From the NCBI GenBank assembly GCA_049514435.1, contig JBEKVB010000016.1:44280-108279 (forward strand): a stretch of 64,000 nucleotides of DNA, given 5' to 3'. The first letter of the stretch is position 1, and the number at the start of each line of letters is the position of its first letter. Both the position numbers and the translations under genes were made by a program. Below are positions 34,601-42,198 of this stretch, piece by piece. The stretch comes from UBA4810 sp002479215. GTDB taxonomy: Bacteria > Desulfobacterota > Syntrophia > Syntrophales > Smithellaceae. Under the pieces are notes generated by a model. It was not told the DNA's origin, did no database searches, and saw nothing but the letters and a program-made list of their open reading frames with translations.

Positions 34601-36217
34601 CACTTCTTCCGCCTGTTTGCGTTCGGTGACATCCCGGGCAATACCCCGAAATCCAATCGGTTCACCTTGGGAATTTCTTATAAGAGATACGGATATTTCA
34701 TTATAAGCTTGAGTGCCGTCTTTTTTGGTAAGTTCCAAGGCATAGGCTTTTACAGGTATTCCTGTTTTATAGATTTCAATAAATAGATTAATCAATAGTT
34801 TACGGTTTTTTTCACCGGCATATTGAGCGCGCTCCATTGCGATTAATTCCTCACGGGTATATCCGAGATTATTGCACTCTGCATCATTAATAAAGGTGAA
34901 CTTACCGGTAAGATCAGTCTCAAAATAACCGTCCTGGATGGTTTCGATGATAGTTCGGTATTTTTCTTCACTCTGGCGTAACACTTCTTCTGCCTGCCTG
35001 CTCTCGGTTCTGTCCCGCACAATACCCCGAAACGCAAATATCCGGCCGGAAGCATCTTTCATGGGAGTTATAGAAGTTTCTAAATGTTTTCGAAGCCCGC
35101 TTTTGGTAATAATTTCATATTGAACTTCTTTTTCGGATTCATCTGTGGTGTATACCTTGTTGTATCTTGCAAATATCTTCTTGGCGTTTTCTTCATCCAT
35201 TAGATCGCGATAGTTCTTTTTTATTAATTCTTCTCTAGGATAACCCTGAATTTTGCAAAGCGCTTCATTAAAAAAGATAAAGTTGCCGTGCAAGTCAAGC
35301 TCTGTGTATCCATCTTCGATATTTTCCAGAATGGTCCGGTATTTTTCTTCACTCCGGCGCAACTCATCTTCCATACGTTTGCGCTCGGTGATTTGCCGTG
35401 AAAGTCCGCGGAATCCAATGGGCTTTCCTTTTGAATCTTTTACGAGGGATACAAGCAGTTCAGCAATTGCCTTGGTTCCATCTTTCCTGGTAACTTCATA
35501 ATCAAAAATTTTACATGATTCTCCTGTTTTGTAAAGATTGCTGAACGCTTGAAAGGCTTTTTTTGCATTCTCTTCATCTGTATATTGCCGATTGTTCATC
35601 CCGATCAATTCTTCCCGGGAATATCCCAGATTCTTGCACTCCGCGTCATTAACGAAGGTAAAATTCCCCTCAAGGCTAATTTCAAAATACCCCTCTTCCA
35701 TATCCTCCAGAATAGTGCGGTATTTTCCCTCACTCCGGCGCAGTTTATCCTCTATGTGCTTATGTTCGGTAATATCTATAAAGCTGCCCAGAGCGGCCCG
35801 CTTTCCTTTATAGGTGATGGAAGTGATCATCTCCATGACCCATATTATCTCACCTTTCTTCGTGACGAATCTGTATTCATAGCTGCCGCATTTTTCCGTT
35901 AGGCAATTAATGGCCTTTTGCCTGACTGTTTCTCTATCTTCGGGATGAACGAAATCGAGGGGATTTGTGCTTAATAAATCGCTATGTGAATAGCCGCTGA
36001 GCCTCTGAAAAAGAGGGCTTACGTAAGCAAACTTTCCGTTTTGAACAATATAAATCCCGACACACACATTAGATATTATTTCTTCGGTAATATTAGCAAA
36101 ATCGTTTTGTTTGGAATTTAATTTTTTGTTTGGTTTGACTGCTGATTTCTTTTTAACAGCTGGTTTGGTTTTAGAGGCTGATTTAGATTTAACTGCTGAT
36201 TTAGGTTTAACAGGCAT
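31625..36217 (-). CDS. Multi-PAS/GAF diguanylate cyclase-phosphodiesterase (GGDEF-EAL)
   Basis: 1530 residues, no membrane segment. Order: a Lys/Ser/Ala-rich tail (1-37), six PAS domains (about 40-785), a GAF domain (about 800-945, with VFALDNFERGAERK at its end), a seventh PAS (about 965-1085), GGDEF (about 1095-1255) and EAL (about 1265-1520). PAS 2-5 are close copies of each other (RTI, GY, NDAEC, LGYSREELIG pattern). GGDEF is intact (RLGGDEFVIL), with the inhibitory RxxD five residues before it. EAL is intact (GVEALLRWQNP, MAVNLSPRQL, ELEITES, AIDDFGTGYSSL, VVAEGVET). It probably makes or breaks cyclic di-GMP in response to several cytoplasmic signals. Convergent with cysE. Confidence 0.93.
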   Translation of the reverse strand: MPVKPKSAVKSKSASKTKPAVKKKSAVKPNKKLNSKQNDFANITEEIISNVCVGIYIVQNGKFAYVSPLFQRLSGYSHSDLLSTNPLDFVHPEDRETVRQKAINCLTEKCGSYEYRFVTKKGEIIWVMEMITSITYKGKRAALGSFIDITEHKHIEDKLRRSEGKYRTILEDMEEGYFEISLEGNFTFVNDAECKNLGYSREELIGMNNRQYTDEENAKKAFQAFSNLYKTGESCKIFDYEVTRKDGTKAIAELLVSLVKDSKGKPIGFRGLSRQITERKRMEDELRRSEEKYRTILENIEDGYTELDLHGNFIFFNEALCKIQGYPREELIKKNYRDLMDEENAKKIFARYNKVYTTDESEKEVQYEIITKSGLRKHLETSITPMKDASGRIFAFRGIVRDRTESRQAEEVLRQSEEKYRTIIETIQDGYFETDLTGKFTFINDAECNNLGYTREELIAMERAQYAGEKNRKLLINLFIEIYKTGIPVKAYALELTKKDGTQAYNEISVSLIRNSQGEPIGFRGIARDVTERKQAEEVLRQSEEKYRNIIETITEGYFELDIAGKYVFINDVICQHLKYSQEELIGIDNRSFQTPENAQKTFHAFKKVYDTGIPINALELEITRKDGTIGFFEVSISLLKDRHGAPVGFRGISRDITERKQSEEELALLRSAMDVSHDMIFLVDRTTMRFLYANDTALRLTGYTREECMKMSPQDLLLVDRKTLEHAYDEAIAAAPAGITIEMRGRIKDGTRTIVELHRRALNIGNRWIIVTITHDISQRWLAEQSVLLLGRMFAALSATNETILHAKSPEEMYQRVCDAAVDGGKFITTGILLFDPGTTWVRVASASGAGMDSLRKARISLDETIPEGKGFVGTAFRTGKPCVSNDYLKDAVSLAWRENVEKVGSAAVVPLLRNGQSIGALIFYATEKRAFDGEIVKLLEGMAENVVFALDNFERGAERKLLEETIRQSEERYRTIINEMEEWYFETDLTGNITFFNDIFANILGYSPEELTGLNFRSFIKKEDSDSVYRLFNQVYKTGKPSKNFPYEFVRTDGTVTSAEFSIFSKLDKEAKIVGFRGVGHDITERKRAEEKIQYMATHDALTGLPNRLMFSQLLNHAIQAARRYQRQFAVLFLDLDRFKTINDTMGHEAGDQLLQEIAMRLKQTLRAVDIVARLGGDEFVILIEELSDLSQIEIVAGRILSAVIKPVNLVSEECRVTASIGISVFPRDAVDEQSLMKNADLAMYLAKEEGKNNYQFYSVDIQSKSLELLSIETNLRFALERNELSLHYQAKVDFKTNAITGVEALLRWQNPYLGSVTPTQFIPVAEESGLIIPIGRWVMRTACAQNVAWQREGLPPVCMAVNLSPRQLMDEFLIEDIKKALNDSGMAPNLLELEITESMVMHNPTRMIAVLAKIKSLGVRLAIDDFGTGYSSLAQIKHFPVDTLKVDRSFVRNIPKDAEDKAITEAIIAMGKTLSLTVVAEGVETIEQMNFLKDHSCDEMQGYYFSKPIVPEQFAELLRNHVPSPQK

Positions 36218-36494
36218 ACTCCTTTAACCTCCTTTGAGCTTTATGATGAAAAAATCTCCATTCGTTATAATCAGCCCTGAGCCATTATTAATGTAATTAT
36301 TATACATTGTTAAAGTTTAAATTGAAAGAAATATTCTGTCGCTATTAGGAGAATTTACCGGATAATATGCTATTTATATTTGAGTATTGCAATAAACAAT
36401 TTTATAAATTATTAAATATTGTAACCAGGCCATTGGCGGCAGGAGCAATAAAACTAAAGAAGATTATCTTTCTCATCAGAAAAGGAGATGGACA

Positions 36495-37739
36495 ATGGTT
36501 CGCTCAAAAAACTTGACGGTTAGGAAAATTAGGGCCGCTGTTTTGCGTAAAAAAGACAGTCCGCTCAGAATGGAAACGCTGAGTATGGAAGGACCGCAGG
36601 ATACAGAGGTGCTCGTGAGAACGGTAGCTTCCGGAGTCTGCCATACGGATGTCAGCATGATTCATCACTGGGAAACAGCTGACGGCCCGCAGGTCTTGGG
36701 GCATGAAGGCGCGGGCATTGTTGAGCTGACCGGAAAAAAAGTAAAGATGCTCCGGCCCGGCGATCATGTCGTTTTGTCGTACCAATCTTGCGGCACATGC
36801 CGCGAGTGTAAAAAAGGGCGTCCGACAAAATGCCGCCGATTTTATGAACTGAATTTCGGCTTCCACCGTTTGGACGGCAGTAATGCCCTTGAGCCCAGTG
36901 GCGTGCGCGGGCATTTCTTCGGCCAGTCTTCATTTTCTTCCTACATTCTGGCAACGGAACGCAACATAGTCAAGGTTTCCAAAAAACTACCGCTCAAAAT
37001 TCTGGCGCCGCTGGGCTGTGGTATTCAAACAGGAGCGGGTACTGTGATGAACACACTCCATGTTCAGAGGGGCGCGAGTATCGCCATTTTTGGTACGGCA
37101 GCAGTAGGTTTGGCGGCCGTCATGGCTGCTCGCATTGTTGGAGCCAATCCGATTATCGGGGTGGATATTGCTCCTCTTCGCCTTAAATTGGCTCTGGAAC
37201 TGGGCGCAACTCATGTTATTGACAGTCGTCGCGCTGATGTTGCCTCAAGCATTAACAGCATTATCGCAGGCGGCGTTGATTATGTTCTGGAAATTACCGG
37301 CAATCCCCAGCTGTTACGGCTGGCTATTGAGGTGATAAAAAAACGAGGCACAGCGGCCTTCTTCACCGGCGATGGCGTTCCTGATTTTGTGCCTAAGGGA
37401 AAAAAGGCTGTGGCAATAATCGAAGGTGACTCGGTGCCGCAAGTATTTATTCCTAAGCTGATCAAATTATACCAGTTGGGCAAATTCCCTTTTGACCGGC
37501 TCGAGAAATTCTATCATTTTCGGGATATCAATAAAGCAATCAGAGATTCAAAAAGCGGTAAGGCAATTAAGCCGGTGCTGATCATGAGCAACAACAATTC
37601 CCGATATAGTATTCCGGATCTTTACGTAGCAAATTGGAACGATGAGCGGCGTGAAAGTTTTTTCGGCCAAACCACCGAGGGTAGGCAATCTTGCCGGAAA
37701 TCTTCATTTTATGCATGTTGTTTTTGTAGCCGTGCTTGA
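36495..37739 (+). CDS. Zinc-dependent alcohol dehydrogenase with abnormal C-terminus
   Basis: 414 residues. Medium-chain dehydrogenase: catalytic zinc ligands in SGVCHTD, GHEGAG and PLGCGIQTG, structural zinc Cys in QSCGTCRECKKGRPTKC, and nucleotide-binding GTAAVGLAAVMAARIVGA. The family normally ends soon after the conserved SKSGKAIKPVLIM, which is residue 364 here. The last 50 residues (SNNNSRYSIPDLYVANW onward) are encoded on the strand opposite to a broken gene (37607-37947), so the natural stop seems lost at a deletion junction near 37587-37606. GGAG lies close to the ATG. The core enzyme may still fold; the tail is inferred to be non-native. Confidence 0.85.
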   Translation: MVRSKNLTVRKIRAAVLRKKDSPLRMETLSMEGPQDTEVLVRTVASGVCHTDVSMIHHWETADGPQVLGHEGAGIVELTGKKVKMLRPGDHVVLSYQSCGTCRECKKGRPTKCRRFYELNFGFHRLDGSNALEPSGVRGHFFGQSSFSSYILATERNIVKVSKKLPLKILAPLGCGIQTGAGTVMNTLHVQRGASIAIFGTAAVGLAAVMAARIVGANPIIGVDIAPLRLKLALELGATHVIDSRRADVASSINSIIAGGVDYVLEITGNPQLLRLAIEVIKKRGTAAFFTGDGVPDFVPKGKKAVAIIEGDSVPQVFIPKLIKLYQLGKFPFDRLEKFYHFRDINKAIRDSKSGKAIKPVLIMSNNNSRYSIPDLYVANWNDERRESFFGQTTEGRQSCRKSSFYACCFCSRA

Positions 37740-37947
37740 CCCATTCATCAATGGCCAGATTGTAATAGTGTTTTAAAGCGTTGATATGTCCGTGCCACAT
37801 TCTGACGACTGGATGCCTGCTATAACCCCCGCCGAATTTGATAGCACGAATGATTTAATGCGACTCCAATCTTTGTTTGCCTAGGCGGCGGTAGTCCAGT
37901 GTCTGCAATGATTTCTTAAAATCCGGATAAGGAAGAAATGTCTGCAT
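37607..37947 (-). pseudogene. Broken MSMEG_6728/Pyr_excise-like gene
   Basis: Read leftward from ATG 37947, the frame gives MQTFLPYPDFKKSLQTLDYR, RLGKQRLESH, a TAA at 37855-37857, then IIRAIKFGGGYSRHPVVRMW, HGHINALKHYYNLAIDEW and FHAAHRSNLLRKDPEYY. This is the pattern of the MSMEG_6728 family, sometimes labelled pyrimidine-dimer glycosylase. The stop sits where the family has Gln, so a CAA-to-TAA change explains it. The family's usual end (a W-x-x-P region) is missing after EYY, where the alcohol dehydrogenase sequence begins. Two lesions mark it as dead. Confidence 0.75.
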
Positions 37948-37950
37948 AGT

Positions 37951-38391
37951 CTAAATATCATGACAGATTGTTATGTCATCGCCGATCTTGATATTTCCTT
38001 CAGACAGGACGCGGGCGAAAATACCTTCTTTCGGCATGACGCAATCGCCTACGGCGTAAAAAATAGCGCAGGGTTTGGCGCAGACTTTACCGATTTGCGT
38101 TACTTGCAGCAATACATCTTTACCTATTTTTATTTTTGTGCCGAGCGGCAGGGTATAGAGTTCGATGCCTTCTGTTGTGAGATTCTCGGCAAAATCACCG
38201 TAGCTGACATTTAATCCCTTTCGCCGGATTTTTTCGATGCTTTCTGCCGCCAATAAACTTATTTGACGCAATTCCATTCCAATATGCGCATCATCGGCGA
38301 GCCCCATATCAATCAATGCGCGGCTCTCACCGACATTATGTTTTTTTTCTCCTTTTTTTTCACTGATGTTGACGGACAGTATTTTACCCAT
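37951..38391 (-). CDS. MOSC-domain protein
   Basis: 146 residues, a single MOSC domain (GKILSVNISEKKG, GDFAENLTTEGIELYTLPLG, KIGKVCAKPCAIFYAVGDCV, GIFARVLSEGNIKIGDD). The conserved Cys in KPCAIF may be the sulfur carrier. MOSC proteins handle molybdenum cofactor or metal-sulfur transfer. It is the last gene of a metX-metW-ridA-MOSC run on the minus strand, starting 2 bp after the ridA stop. Short MOSC proteins like this are common in anaerobes near moa genes; none are in the window. Confidence 0.85.
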   Translation of the reverse strand: MGKILSVNISEKKGEKKHNVGESRALIDMGLADDAHIGMELRQISLLAAESIEKIRRKGLNVSYGDFAENLTTEGIELYTLPLGTKIKIGKDVLLQVTQIGKVCAKPCAIFYAVGDCVMPKEGIFARVLSEGNIKIGDDITICHDI

Positions 38392-38393
38392 GA

Positions 38394-38771
38394 TTACTTC
38401 CTTACCGCAATTGCTTCAATTTCCAGTGGCGCGCCTTTGGGCAAAGCTGCAACTTCAATAGTTGAGCGAGCAGGCGCTTCATTGGGGAAAACCCCAGCGT
38501 AGATTTCGTTGACGACCGCAAAATCTGCCATATTCTTTAAAAAGATGGTTGTCTTGACAATATTTTTCAGTGACAGCCCATTTTCTTCAAGGATGGTCTT
38601 TATGTTTGTAAGCGTTTGTCTTGTGGCCGCTTTTATATCCATAACGATTTCGCCGGTTGACGGATTAAGCGGCAGTTGGCCTGATAAGAAAATAAAGCTG
38701 CCAGCCTCTACTGCCGAGGAGTAAGGTCCCAAGACCGGTAGCTTAGCCGATGCTAAAATTTTCTTTTCCAT
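38394..38771 (-). CDS. ridA: RidA family enamine/imine deaminase
   Basis: 125 residues. Family signatures are LPVLGPYSSAVEAGSFIFLSG (here split: GPYSSAVEAG, IFLSGQLPLNP), KTTIFLKNMADFAVVNEIY and APARSTIEVAALPKGAPLEIE, including the Arg that binds the carboxylate. RidA clears reactive 2-aminoacrylate formed by PLP enzymes in the cytoplasm, which suits a methionine/cysteine gene neighbourhood. It lies between metW and the MOSC gene on one transcript. Confidence 0.93.
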   Translation of the reverse strand: MEKKILASAKLPVLGPYSSAVEAGSFIFLSGQLPLNPSTGEIVMDIKAATRQTLTNIKTILEENGLSLKNIVKTTIFLKNMADFAVVNEIYAGVFPNEAPARSTIEVAALPKGAPLEIEAIAVRK

Positions 38772-38795
38772 ATAATCTCCATTCCCTAGCGTTTC

Positions 38796-39377
38796 TCAGT
38801 GCCGTGTGATGACAAAGAGCGCATTTTGCGCAAATAAATTGGGCAGAATATTGATTAATCCGGACTTGCCCAAATAATATTTCTGCTCGATTTTAATATC
38901 TTTCTTCCGGCAATAATCGATAAAATCGCGAATCGTCAGGAAACGGATGTTGGGCGTTTCAAACCAGTAGTAGGGCAGGGCATCATTAATCGGAGTCCTT
39001 CCCTGGGCGAAGAGAGTTAAACGTGCTTTTATATGCGCAAAATTAGGGAAGCCCACAATGACGCGCTTTCCCACGCGCAGTGATTCCTGAATGACAAAGT
39101 CAGCTTTTTTAATTTGCTGCATGATCTGATTGAGAATCACGTAATCAAACGACTGATCAGGATAATCAACCAGACCGCTTTCGATATCTCCCTGAAGCAC
39201 CGTCAGGCCGCGTTCGACGCACTGGTGCATTTGATCTTCGTCAAGTTCGATGCCTTGGACGAGTGCCTGGTTTTGCTTTTCGAGAAATGAAAGAAGCTCT
39301 CCGTTGCCGCAGCCAAGATCAAGAATGTGCGCTCCCTCAGTGATAATTTGTGAAATGATATGATGATCTATTTTCAT
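38796..39377 (-). CDS. metW: Methionine biosynthesis protein MetW
   Basis: 193 residues, a SAM-dependent methyltransferase-like fold: VLDLGCGNGELLSFL-type motif (ILDLGCGNGELL), GIELDEDQM, GLTVLQGDIESGL and FDYVILNQIMQQIKKADFV. The pattern RTPINDALPYYWFETPNIRF is characteristic of MetW. MetW partners with MetX in homoserine acylation in many Proteobacteria. It lies 47 bp downstream of metX. Confidence 0.93.
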   Translation of the reverse strand: MKIDHHIISQIITEGAHILDLGCGNGELLSFLEKQNQALVQGIELDEDQMHQCVERGLTVLQGDIESGLVDYPDQSFDYVILNQIMQQIKKADFVIQESLRVGKRVIVGFPNFAHIKARLTLFAQGRTPINDALPYYWFETPNIRFLTIRDFIDYCRKKDIKIEQKYYLGKSGLINILPNLFAQNALFVITRH

Positions 39378-39424
39378 ATTGATTTATTATTCTTTCAGTA
39401 TTTAAAAGCTTTTCTTCTCCCGCT

Positions 39425-40546
39425 TCAATCCGGGCTGATGTTTGCTAGGAAATTCTTGATTAATCTTGTTTCGTCTTCGATTTCAATTAAAAAAGCATCA
39501 TGGCCGTAAGTGGAGGTAAGATCGAAATAGGTGGTGTATGCATGTTTTCTTTTCAAAAGACGGACGATATCCTGCGACTGATATGTGGGATAGAGCCAGT
39601 CGGATTTGAAAGAAATCACCAAAAATCTTACGATCGTTTTTTTTGTTTCCGGCATAAAATGATCACCTGATAGATCAAAGTAGTCCATTGCCTTGGTTAT
39701 ATATAGATAGGAATTGGCATCGAAGCGTTTGACAAAGTTGTAACCGCGATAGCGCAGATAGCCCTCCACTTCAAAGTCGTCGATAAACTGGAAACTGAGA
39801 TTATCGTTTTTGAGTTTACGGGAAAATTTTTCTTCCATGGACTGATCACTCATGAATGTGATATGTCCGATCATCCGCGCCACAGCCAGTCCATTTTCCG
39901 GCTGGCCATGTTCATAATAATACCCATTGCGCCAGGCTGGATCCGCCATGATTGACTGACGAATAACTTCGTTAAATGCAATCTGCTGCGGTGAATGTTT
40001 TAGGGCCGTTGCAATCGGAATGGACGCGATAATTCTTTCCGGGTATGCCGAAGCCCAGTGCAGCGCCTGCATGCCCCCCAAAGATCCGCCGATTGCGCAG
40101 AGAAGTTTTTCGATGCCGAAAAAATCAATTAAATGCCGCTGGGCTTCCACCATGTCGGCAATTGTGATCAGCGGAAAATCCAGAGCGTAAGGTTTACCCG
40201 TATCCGGATTGATGGAAGAAGGCCCGGTACTGCCTTTGCAACCGCCGATCACATTGGAACAAATCACAAAGTAAAGATTTGTATCCAGTGCTTTGCCCTG
40301 GCCGATCAAATCATCCCACCAGCCGGGAGTTTTATCATCTTTGTGAATCCCGGCGGCATGCGCGTCTCCAGAGAGCGCGTGACAGACTAATATGGCATTT
40401 GATTTTTTCTCGTTTAACCGGCCGTAGGTTTCATAAGTCAGTGTAATCGGTCCTAAACTCCGTCCGGATTCCAATTTCAAAGTAGCCGGCGGTTCGGCAA
40501 AAGAAAAAACATGTGGTGTAACGATACCTATGGAATCTTTTTTCAT
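39425..40546 (-). CDS. metX: Homoserine O-acyltransferase MetX
   Basis: 373 residues of the alpha/beta-hydrolase fold. Nucleophile Ser in GGSLGGMQALHWASAYP, acid in the SFKSDWLYPTYQS strand, and His in STYGHDAFLIE. The family signature LTYETYGRLN and NAILVCHALSGDAHAAG is present. It activates homoserine for methionine synthesis; acetyl versus succinyl donor cannot be told safely here. First gene of the metX-metW-ridA-MOSC run. Only 60 bp separate it from nadA upstream, and no SAM riboswitch is seen there. Confidence 0.95.
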   Translation of the reverse strand: MKKDSIGIVTPHVFSFAEPPATLKLESGRSLGPITLTYETYGRLNEKKSNAILVCHALSGDAHAAGIHKDDKTPGWWDDLIGQGKALDTNLYFVICSNVIGGCKGSTGPSSINPDTGKPYALDFPLITIADMVEAQRHLIDFFGIEKLLCAIGGSLGGMQALHWASAYPERIIASIPIATALKHSPQQIAFNEVIRQSIMADPAWRNGYYYEHGQPENGLAVARMIGHITFMSDQSMEEKFSRKLKNDNLSFQFIDDFEVEGYLRYRGYNFVKRFDANSYLYITKAMDYFDLSGDHFMPETKKTIVRFLVISFKSDWLYPTYQSQDIVRLLKRKHAYTTYFDLTSTYGHDAFLIEIEDETRLIKNFLANISPD

Positions 40547-40606
40547 AAATTATTATCCACGTCTAATTAAACCATTCCGTATTTGATAAAAAATATATTG
40601 TTTAGC

Positions 40607-41512
40607 TTATGTTATTTGCAGCATTCTTTCTATGGAGAACCTTGCTTTATCCATAATATCCGGAGGCACTGTAATTTCGAAAGATAAATCCTGAAGCGAC
40701 CAGAGTACCTTTTCCACGGTAATGCGTTTCATATTAGGACAAACGGCTGCGTCCGCTGCCGGGTAGAAATTTTTTGCCGGATTTTCTTTTTTCAACCTGT
40801 GAATTATGCCGTTTTCCGTAGCGACGATAAAATCTGTTTCCGAAGTATTTTGTGCGTAACCGCACATCTTTTCCGTAGAAGCTACAAGGTCGGCAAGCTT
40901 AGTTAAATCCGGTTTACATTCCGGGTGCACAAGAACCTTCGCCTGCGGATGTCTTTTTTTAGCCTGCACAATATTTTCCGGCAAAATTTTGACATGTGTC
41001 GGGCAATAACCGTTCCACATGATGAAATTGTGTCCCACCTGCGCAGAAACGTATTGCGCCAGATATTTGTCGGGGACAAAAATGATCTCGTCATGGGTGA
41101 GTAAAATATGCTGCACCATTTTTAGGGCGTTGGATGAAGTGCAGCAATAATCGCACTGGGCTTTTACTGCAGCCGAAGTGTTTACATAGCAAAGGGTTAC
41201 GGCAGTGGGATGTTTTTCCTGAAGAGATTTTAAGCCTTCGGCATCAATCATATCGGCCATTGGACATCCGGCATTGATATCCGGAAGCAAAACTTTTTTC
41301 TGCGGGGATAATATCTTTGCCGTTTCCGCCATGAAGTGGACTCCGCAAAAAACTATTATATCAGCGTTGGTGCGGGATGCCTCAATGCTTAAGCCCAAAG
41401 AATCGCCGACAAAATCGGCAATGTCCTGAATTTCAGGCCGTTGGTAATTGTGCGCAAGAATGACGGCGTTTCTTTCTTGTTTCAGTTTTTTTATTTTATC
41501 GGTTATTTCCAT
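40607..41512 (-). CDS. nadA: Quinolinate synthase NadA
   Basis: 301 residues. It condenses iminoaspartate and dihydroxyacetone phosphate into quinolinate for NAD. Three Cys expected to bind its [4Fe-4S] are in VFCGVHFMAE or CDYCCTSSNA, EKMCGYAQ and AAVCPNMKRIT; the family motifs AHNYQRPEIQDIADFVGDS (AHNYQRPEIQD) and HPECKPDL are clear. It starts 9 bp after the Rrf2 regulator stop, so an iron-sulfur-responsive regulator and a cluster enzyme share a transcript. No nadB or nadC is visible. Confidence 0.95.
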   Translation of the reverse strand: MEITDKIKKLKQERNAVILAHNYQRPEIQDIADFVGDSLGLSIEASRTNADIIVFCGVHFMAETAKILSPQKKVLLPDINAGCPMADMIDAEGLKSLQEKHPTAVTLCYVNTSAAVKAQCDYCCTSSNALKMVQHILLTHDEIIFVPDKYLAQYVSAQVGHNFIMWNGYCPTHVKILPENIVQAKKRHPQAKVLVHPECKPDLTKLADLVASTEKMCGYAQNTSETDFIVATENGIIHRLKKENPAKNFYPAADAAVCPNMKRITVEKVLWSLQDLSFEITVPPDIMDKARFSIERMLQIT

Positions 41513-41521
41513 GCAAAAGTC

Positions 41522-41971
41522 TCAACTCCCGGTTTTATGGATATGTTTGGCTTGGGCTAATTTTTCCTTCTTTATTTGCACCAATTGGGCCAGGGTAATG
41601 CTGTTTAAAGTTTCGCTGATTTTATTACCCAAAATATTCCAGATGTCGCGTGTCGGGCAAATCGCGGAACGGTTGCAATTTGAAGGTTGTTTGATACAAT
41701 GCACTAAACAGATTTCTCCTTCGAGTGCTTCGATAATGCTGCGCAAAGAAATATCATTGGGATCTTTGGCTAAATTGTATCCGCCGCGGGCTCCGCGCAG
41801 TGATTTTATCAATCCGGCCGCTCGCAATGGTATCACAATTAAACTCAAATATTTTTCTGATATCTCTTCGCTTGCGGCTATATCTTTTAATAAAACAGGT
41901 TTAACTCCATTACCGCAGGCCAATGTCGTCATTAGTCGTGTGCCATATCTGGACCTGGTGGAAAGCTTCAT
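41522..41971 (-). CDS. Rrf2-family transcriptional regulator (IscR-like)
   Basis: 149 residues. The winged-helix start (MKLSTRSRYGTRLMTTLA) and SEKYLSLIVIPLRAAGLIKS are typical, with RGARGGYNLAKDP in the wing. Four Cys at about 95-120 (EICLVHCIKQ, SNCNRSAICPTRD) form an IscR-like cluster site. It probably senses Fe-S status and controls itself and nadA. A promoter-like sequence lies about 115 bp upstream. Confidence 0.88.
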   Translation of the reverse strand: MKLSTRSRYGTRLMTTLACGNGVKPVLLKDIAASEEISEKYLSLIVIPLRAAGLIKSLRGARGGYNLAKDPNDISLRSIIEALEGEICLVHCIKQPSNCNRSAICPTRDIWNILGNKISETLNSITLAQLVQIKKEKLAQAKHIHKTGS

Positions 41972-42084
41972 TAAAATAACCTAAAACAATAATAAATTGA
42001 GTTTATTGAAAAAAGTGCACATTTTTCTGCCGCTTTCGAGATGATTTCTAAAGCATAAGGCCTTAAATACTATTTATTTGATAG

Positions 42085-42113
42085 TAATTAAAGCAGAAAA
42101 AAATATTTGTCAA
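42085..42113 (-). promoter_or_regulatory. Probable promoter of the rrf2-nadA operon
   Basis: On the minus strand, TTGACA (42113-42108), 17 bp and TAATTA (42090-42085). Downstream, a perfect 10-bp palindrome TAAGGCCTTA at 42057-42066 could serve as operator; an Rrf2-type protein encoded by the first gene is the obvious candidate to bind. Evidence is by eye only. Confidence 0.45.
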
Positions 42114-42198
42114 GGTTTATATCAATGGGAAAATCCAAAATAGCAAATTTTGCGACTGTTACAGGCGAAAAATGTTATTGAACCGAGGAAGCTTCTGC

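Noticed and set aside
37582..37800. Stand-alone 72-residue minus-strand gene
   Set aside because: It is the middle part of the broken MSMEG_6728-like gene between a TAA and a deletion.
40547..40606. SAM riboswitch before metX
   Set aside because: The 60-bp gap is too short and shows no conserved core.
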